NCBI GenBank assembly: GCA_044348005.1
Contig: JBIKTR010000003.1
Location: 62,001 to 126,000 of the forward strand
Source: JAJTHC01 sp044348005
GTDB taxonomy: Bacteria > Cyanobacteriota > Vampirovibrionia > Vampirovibrionales > JAJTHC01
DNA length: 64,000 nt
Reading direction: 5' to 3'
Below the pieces are notes generated by a model. It worked only from the letters and a program-made list of their open reading frames with translations, did not search any database and had not been told where the DNA came from. Shown one piece after another: positions 60,052 through 64,000 of this stretch (its first letter is position 1; every line of letters starts with the position of its first letter). The translations under genes and the position numbers were made by a program.

Positions 60052-60261
60052 ATGAAAGCTGGTATTCATCCTGATTATCAACAAGTGGAAGTGGTTTGCG
60101 TCTGTGGCAACAGCTTCTTGGTGGGTTCAACCTCCAAAGTCATTCGTGTCGAAATTTGCTCAGCGTGCCACCCGATTTACAGCGGAGATGGCTCTCGCAT
60201 TGTGGACACCGAAGGTCGCGTGGAACGTTTCAAACGTCGTTACACCAACACCAACGCGTAA
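60052..60261 (+). CDS. rpmE: 50S ribosomal protein L31 (zinc-binding type)
   Basis: MKAGIHPDYQQVEVVCVCGN and VEICSACHPIYSG carry the four Cys of the zinc-binding C+ form. 69 residues. A leader hairpin (TCACG/CGTGA around 60001-60019) lies 30-50 bases upstream. The prfA gene follows after 89 bases, the usual neighbour. Confidence 0.96.
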   Translation: MKAGIHPDYQQVEVVCVCGNSFLVGSTSKVIRVEICSACHPIYSGDGSRIVDTEGRVERFKRRYTNTNA

Positions 60262-60350
60262 GCCACTTCAGGTTTTACAAGGGGAATGGCGATCCGATAT
60301 TGCCTTGCTCTGTTTTTTTACGATTGGTTGACCGATGAAGGTGCGTGCTT

Positions 60351-61445
60351 ATGGATATTAAATTTGTTCGTCAGTTGGAAACCATTGCCACCACTTACGC
60401 GCAATTGGGCGAAGAACTGATGGATCCTGCCGTATTGACGTCCCCTTCTAAAATGAAAGACTTGGGTAAAAAACGCGCGAGTCTTCAAGAAACCATTGAC
60501 GCCTTTGAAGTGTGGAAAACCCTAACGGCAAGCGTTTTGGATTGTCAAACCTGCCTAAAAGAAGAAAAAGATCAAGAAATGCGCGATTTTTTGAGCGAAG
60601 AATTGGCTGAAAACAAAGCCAAGCTTGAAGCCCTTGAAGCCGCCATTGAAGTCTTGTTACTGCCTAAAGATCCCAATGACACCAAGGATATTGTGCTTGA
60701 ACTTCGCGGCAGTGCAGGGGGCGATGAAGCCAACATTTTTGCGGGGGATTTAATGCGTATGTACCTACGTTTTGCCGCACGCAAGGGTTGGAAAACGGAA
60801 ATCGTCACCATCAATGAATCCGACCAAGGCGGTGTTTCTGAAGTGATTATGAATGTCAGTGGAGACAACGTTTACGGGCAACTGAAGTATGAATCTGGGG
60901 TGCATCGGGTGCAACGCGTCCCCACCACGGAATCGCAAGGGCGAGTGCATACGTCCACGGCAACAGTTGCGGTCATGCCTGAAGTGGATGATGTGTCCAT
61001 CACCATTAACCCCGCGGATATTGAAATTCAAACCATTCGATCCGGCGGGGCGGGGGGCCAAAACGTCAATAAGGTTGAAACGGCGGTTCGCTTGTTTCAC
61101 AAGCCTTCAGGTATTCAAATCCACTGTACCGCAGAACGCAGCCAGCATCAAAACCGCGAAGTGGCCATGCAACTGTTGAAGTCTAAATTGTACGATTTAG
61201 AACTTCAAAAACAAAATAAAGAACTCAGTGATTTGCGTCGTTCGCAGGTCGGCTCGGGCGATCGTTCAGAACGCATTCGTACCTATAATTTCCCGCAAGA
61301 TCGCCTCACCGAACATCGCATTGGGCAGAACTTTCCGCTTACCCCCGTGATTGGGGAAGGGGAGTTAGAAGACGTGATTGCGTCCTTGATTATTGCGGAT
61401 CAAAAAGCCAAGATGGAAAAACTCTCTCAAAGCAGTGACGCTTAA
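60351..61445 (+). CDS. prfA: peptide chain release factor 1
   Basis: Recognises UAA and UAG stop codons. GGQ motif in SGGAGGQNVNKVETAV, the RIRTYNFPQDRLTEHRIG signature and VQRVPTTESQGRVHTSTATV are RF1-like (RF2 would carry SPF). 364 residues from ATG 60351. Followed by the leader and array 3 of the 21-bp repeat. Confidence 0.96.
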   Translation: MDIKFVRQLETIATTYAQLGEELMDPAVLTSPSKMKDLGKKRASLQETIDAFEVWKTLTASVLDCQTCLKEEKDQEMRDFLSEELAENKAKLEALEAAIEVLLLPKDPNDTKDIVLELRGSAGGDEANIFAGDLMRMYLRFAARKGWKTEIVTINESDQGGVSEVIMNVSGDNVYGQLKYESGVHRVQRVPTTESQGRVHTSTATVAVMPEVDDVSITINPADIEIQTIRSGGAGGQNVNKVETAVRLFHKPSGIQIHCTAERSQHQNREVAMQLLKSKLYDLELQKQNKELSDLRRSQVGSGDRSERIRTYNFPQDRLTEHRIGQNFPLTPVIGEGELEDVIASLIIADQKAKMEKLSQSSDA

Positions 61446-61491
61446 GTCTCGGATCTTTGACACGTTTACTTGAAGGCTAAAAATAGTGCAC

Positions 61492-61543
61492 TTTAGCCAC
61501 TGGGCAACGGGCTAAAAAATACGTTATACTGAAAAAGAGTAGC
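61492..61543 (+). promoter_or_regulatory. leader of 21-bp repeat array 3
   Basis: TTTAGCCACTGGGCAACGGG, then AAAAAATACGTTATACTGAA and AAAAGAGTAGC. TATACT (61525-61530) is 70 bases before the array. Closest in sequence to the leader at 49719. Confidence 0.6.
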
Positions 61544-61600
61544 TTTTTTGAAGAAGCCTTCGCACCCTCAAAAAATGATTGAAAATCGAGTAAAAAACGG

Positions 61601-61747
61601 ACTTTCGTGGCCAGAAATCAGGCTTTTGTGGCCAAAAAACCGACTTTTGTGGCCAGAAATCAGACTTTCGTGGCCAGAAAACCGACTTTCGTGGCCAAAA
61701 AACCGACTTTCGTGGCCAGAAAACAGACTTTTGTGGCCAGAAAACAG
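61601..61747. repeat. 21-bp tandem repeat array 3 (7 units)
   Basis: Seven units with core CTTTCGTGGCCAGAAA (some CTTTTGTGGCC). The end differs from arrays 1 and 2 (ACTTTCCGACACAC). It lies between prfA (+) and pyrH (-), again a convergent junction, 77 bases from the pyrH stop. Confidence 0.95.
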
Positions 61748-61823
61748 ACTTTCCGACACACGAAATTAGGGCGTTTCTTTACATCTGGCCTGTTCTCAAC
61801 ACGTCGCAGGTTGTCAAAACTTC

Positions 61824-62567
61824 TTAGCCCTGCCACTCTTCAGAAGCAATAATCGTGCCAAGGTGTTGACCTTGCAATAGATTTAAAATGGCGTTTTCGG
61901 CGTTAAAATCAAAACAAATAATCGGCAATTTCGTTTCCTTACACAGGGAAATAGCGGTTTGATCCATCACCTTTAGGTTCCGACGCAAGACTTCGTCGTA
62001 GGTGAGGCGGTCGAATTTTACCGCATCAGCATTGGTTTTGGGGTCTTTGTCATACACGCCATCTACGCCGTTTTTGGCCATTAGAATGACTTCCGCATTG
62101 ATTTCAGCAGCCCTGAGCGCGGAAGTGGTATCGGTTGAAAAGAAAGGGTTGCCTGTGCCTCCCCCAAAAACCACGACACGCCCCTTTTCCAAGTGACGAA
62201 TGGCCCGCTTGCGAATGTAAGGTTCCGCCACGCGATCCATGCCAATGGCAGTCATCATGCGGTTTTCGACCTTCTTGTTTTGTAAAACACCTTGCAACAC
62301 AAGGGCATTCATAATGGTGGCGGTCATCCCCACGTAATCGGCGGCGGCTCTGTCCATGCCGAGTTTGGTGCTGTTTTGCACGCCTCTAAAAATGTTACCC
62401 CCCCCCACCACAATGGCGATGTCTACGCCGAGTTCATGGGCTTGCTTGACTTCTTCGCAGATTTTGCCCACGACTTCAGGCTTAATGCCAAAACCCTGAT
62501 CGCCCATAAGGGCTTCACCACTGATTTTGAGCAAAATTCGTTTAAAGCGCGGGGTGGTGGTGGTCAT
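61824..62567 (-). CDS. pyrH: UMP kinase
   Basis: Phosphorylates UMP to UDP. RILLKISGEALMG, AIVVGGGNIFRG and FFSTDTTSALRAAEI are family-specific; KNGVDGVYDKDPKT is intact. 247 residues. AAGGA lies upstream of the ATG. A run of nine C within the coding sequence (about 62397-62406) encodes glycines, an example of the high homopolymer use in this genome. Confidence 0.97.
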   Translation of the reverse strand: MTTTTPRFKRILLKISGEALMGDQGFGIKPEVVGKICEEVKQAHELGVDIAIVVGGGNIFRGVQNSTKLGMDRAAADYVGMTATIMNALVLQGVLQNKKVENRMMTAIGMDRVAEPYIRKRAIRHLEKGRVVVFGGGTGNPFFSTDTTSALRAAEINAEVILMAKNGVDGVYDKDPKTNADAVKFDRLTYDEVLRRNLKVMDQTAISLCKETKLPIICFDFNAENAILNLLQGQHLGTIIASEEWQG

Positions 62568-62758
62568 GGTTTTATCATCCTTCTAAAAAATAATTTCTAT
62601 AAGCATACCATAAACAAGAAAATCAACGGCGAATGATCTCCCCCTTTTTTTTTGAGGCGAAGATGTAACAAAAGGTTGCAGTTTCATCACAAAAATTATT
62701 TTACTGGTTTTATTCTTTATAGAATTGTAAAATTATGACTAAAGGGAGTTGATGATTC

Positions 62759-63178
62759 ATGATGTCACACCACTTATTTGATTCTGAACCCACTTTACCG
62801 TTTACGGCGATGCCAGCCTTACCCACGCTGAAGCCTAGCGTCCTTCAAGAAAAGCCTGGCCCGAATCCCGCCCAAAAGCCCCCCAGTCGTGCGTGGTTGT
62901 TGGTTTTGATGCTTCCCGTCTTAGGGGGCTTACTTTCGCTTAACGTGGCGATGGCGGATTCCATTGTACCCACCATGGCAGACAAACAAGCCCATAGCAA
63001 CGTGCGCCTTATTCGCCTAGTTATGGACGCCGATGCCAAAGAATCTTCTGGTCGCCTTCCACAAAACGACTCACCAGAACAAGAACAGTGGATGGCCGAC
63101 ACCCCTTCAAGTAACCAAGATTATGACGAAGTGGATCTCGCCAAATACGTTCCGCTCATTCAAAATCGCGTTTTGTAA
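62759..63178 (+). CDS. membrane-anchored small protein of unknown function, 139 aa
   Basis: A Pro-rich 40-residue cytoplasmic-type N-terminus is followed by one hydrophobic segment (AWLLVLMLPVLGGLLSLNVAMA, about residues 45-66, in a form that could be an atypical signal) and an acidic C-terminus. GGGAG lies upstream of the first ATG; a second ATG follows at once. The stop codon belongs to a tandem CGTTTTGTAA repeat. Confidence 0.6.
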   Translation: MMSHHLFDSEPTLPFTAMPALPTLKPSVLQEKPGPNPAQKPPSRAWLLVLMLPVLGGLLSLNVAMADSIVPTMADKQAHSNVRLIRLVMDADAKESSGRLPQNDSPEQEQWMADTPSSNQDYDEVDLAKYVPLIQNRVL

Positions 63179-63202
63179 CGTTTTGTAACGTTTTGTTTTT
63201 TT
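63169..63202 (+). repeat. 10-bp tandem repeat at the gene end
   Basis: CGTTTTGTAA occurs twice in full and once in part, beginning in the last codons of the gene at 62759 and ending in a seven-T run. Confidence 0.8.
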
Positions 63203-63385
63203 AGGCTTGAAATATGCTTCATATGCTATATGATTAACCCTACAAATGAGTTCTTCATTTTCCCACAGCCATTTCAATCCGCCTTTGGTGTCGATTCACC
63301 CCAGCCGGTTTTCTCGAAATTGTTGCGAGGCTCCTGATGCTTTTTAAAGCATTATGATTCGTAGCGAAACAGGAAACCTAATATC

Positions 63386-63709
63386 ATGTATACGTCCATG
63401 CTTTCAAACGCTTCTCGCGTTATGTCTCGTCCTCAAATTTATTTTCCCGAACAACGGCTTGGGGCTCAATCAAGCGCCACCGCTGTTCAATCCATTCAGC
63501 CAATTTCGCCAGAAAAGTCTGCCGTTTCACAGGTGAAAAACCTTCATGGGGACTCCTTTCAACGGAGCGTCCAGTCTACGGCGCCTAAATCTGCGCTCAC
63601 CAAAGCGCGGCCTCAAGTAAGTGAACAGTCCACTCCAGATGATCTCCCCACCAGTGCGTTTGCCAAGTTGGGTTCTTCTGTTGGAATGGTGTTCGGTATT
63701 CAATTTTAG
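63386..63709 (+). CDS. Ser/Gln-rich low-complexity protein, 107 aa
   Basis: Disordered composition (MYTSMLSNASRVMSRPQIYF..., SAVSQVKNLHG...). IYFPEQRLGAQSS has a weak resemblance to the QRxG of the accessory N-terminal modules. CAGGAAAC lies upstream. A strong terminator follows. No function assigned. Confidence 0.6.
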   Translation: MYTSMLSNASRVMSRPQIYFPEQRLGAQSSATAVQSIQPISPEKSAVSQVKNLHGDSFQRSVQSTAPKSALTKARPQVSEQSTPDDLPTSAFAKLGSSVGMVFGIQF

Positions 63710-63747
63710 TCTTTAAAACACAAAACACGAATTAAGAGTAGAATAAC

Positions 63748-63790
63748 GAGCCTTCCTTTTCAAGAAAAAGAGGAAGGCTTGTTGTTTTTT
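63748..63790. terminator. strong terminator hairpin between convergent genes
   Basis: AGCCTTCCT pairs with AGGAAGGCT, extended by the T/A-rich neighbours, followed by TTGTTGTTTTTT. Probably acts in both directions. Confidence 0.75.
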
Positions 63791-63825
63791 GAGCCAGTGG
63801 CGGGGTTGACACCGTTTAAATGGTA

Positions 63826-64000
63826 TTATTTGTCGGTTTTACGAAAACCGGTGGAAAGCACTTCTTGCATGTCATGCAAGCGTGAAATATGCTCTAAGTC
63901 TTGACGCACCTGCCTAAAGTGACGCTGGTAAGCCAATTGCTCTTCTTCTACATCGTTTGCGTAGGGGCGGTATTCTAGATCCATACGCCCTTGTTGCTTG
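63826..64000 (-). CDS. 3' part of a coiled-coil-like protein
   Basis: The minus-strand frame is open from the window edge to a TAA at 63826 and ends ...HDMQEVLSTGFRKTDK. The visible 57 codons are Glu/Gln/Arg-rich and helical. An internal ATG (MDLEYRPYAN) could also be the true start of a 52-residue protein, so partial status is not certain. Confidence 0.45.
   Translation of the reverse strand, partial: KQQGRMDLEYRPYANDVEEEQLAYQRHFRQVRQDLEHISRLHDMQEVLSTGFRKTDK

Noticed and set aside
62395..62410. Phase-variable C9 tract in pyrH
   Set aside because: Runs of about nine C or G encode Gly or Pro in several essential genes here (dxr, pyrH), so nine is background in this genome.

Overview
This window looks like chromosomal DNA of a Gram-negative-type bacterium with GC in the mid-40s (estimated by eye). 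Most of it is single-copy housekeeping genes, interspersed with small non-coding repeats and lineage-specific proteins. Supporting features are the MEP isoprenoid pathway (dxr, a polyprenyl synthase), a two-gene pyruvate:ferredoxin oxidoreductase, type III pantothenate kinase, a four-S1-domain ribosomal protein S1, exported proteins with signal peptides, and a SOUL haem-binding protein. I infer, with low to moderate confidence, a non-photosynthetic relative of Cyanobacteria (Vampirovibrionia-like). No rRNA, tRNA, CRISPR array, prophage or transposase gene was seen.

Layout. 1-4.4 kb: the 5' part of an accessory gene, rpsA, repeats, a hypothetical gene and smpB. 4.4-13.5 kb: an acetyltransferase-like gene, a GH13 glucosyl enzyme, coaX, a zinc-ribbon protein, pyrE, a large STAND-like ATPase and rsmG. 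13.5-21 kb: tsaB/tsaE, efp, an oxidoreductase, dxr, a diguanylate cyclase with a small zinc protein, and a nucleoside transporter. 21-31.6 kb: nested repeats, a gmhB-like phosphatase, the PFOR genes, a gene with a C14 tract behind its start codon, a multi-pass membrane protein and cinA. 31.6-45 kb: an SDR, a Gly-rich protein, a three-gene redox operon, HEAT, cysteine-cluster, TPR and DUF429 proteins, gltX and an 831-residue unknown. 45-64 kb: an MFS-PlsC fusion, rpsT, grx-ygfZ, an SH3-like exported protein, SOUL, two paralogues with a shared 5' module, speB, rsgA-ispA, rplU-rpmA, small unknowns, bcp, rpmE-prfA, pyrH and small unknowns.

Three layers of structure are not explained by the ordinary genes. 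(1) A 21-bp tandem repeat occurs as three arrays (2219-2467, 49817-49980, 61601-61747). Each array lies between convergent genes and follows a conserved leader of about 50 bp. (2) Two related families of terminal-inverted-repeat elements of about 100-300 bp (MITE-like) sit in many intergenic gaps, and one seems to deliver a promoter. (3) A set of unrelated-bodied, AT-richer proteins shares a disordered N-terminus containing a poly-C-encoded Phe-x-Pro-Pro motif. Two of them share 195 bp of upstream plus N-terminal sequence without gaps, and a likely member carries a 14-C tract that leaves its best start codon out of frame. Layers 1 and 3 are the best candidates for undescribed biology.

Functional links include Grx plus YgfZ (Fe-S and tRNA maintenance), tsaB plus tsaE (t6A), rpmE plus prfA, rplU plus rpmA, the two PFOR genes, and the redox operon at 32995-36014.
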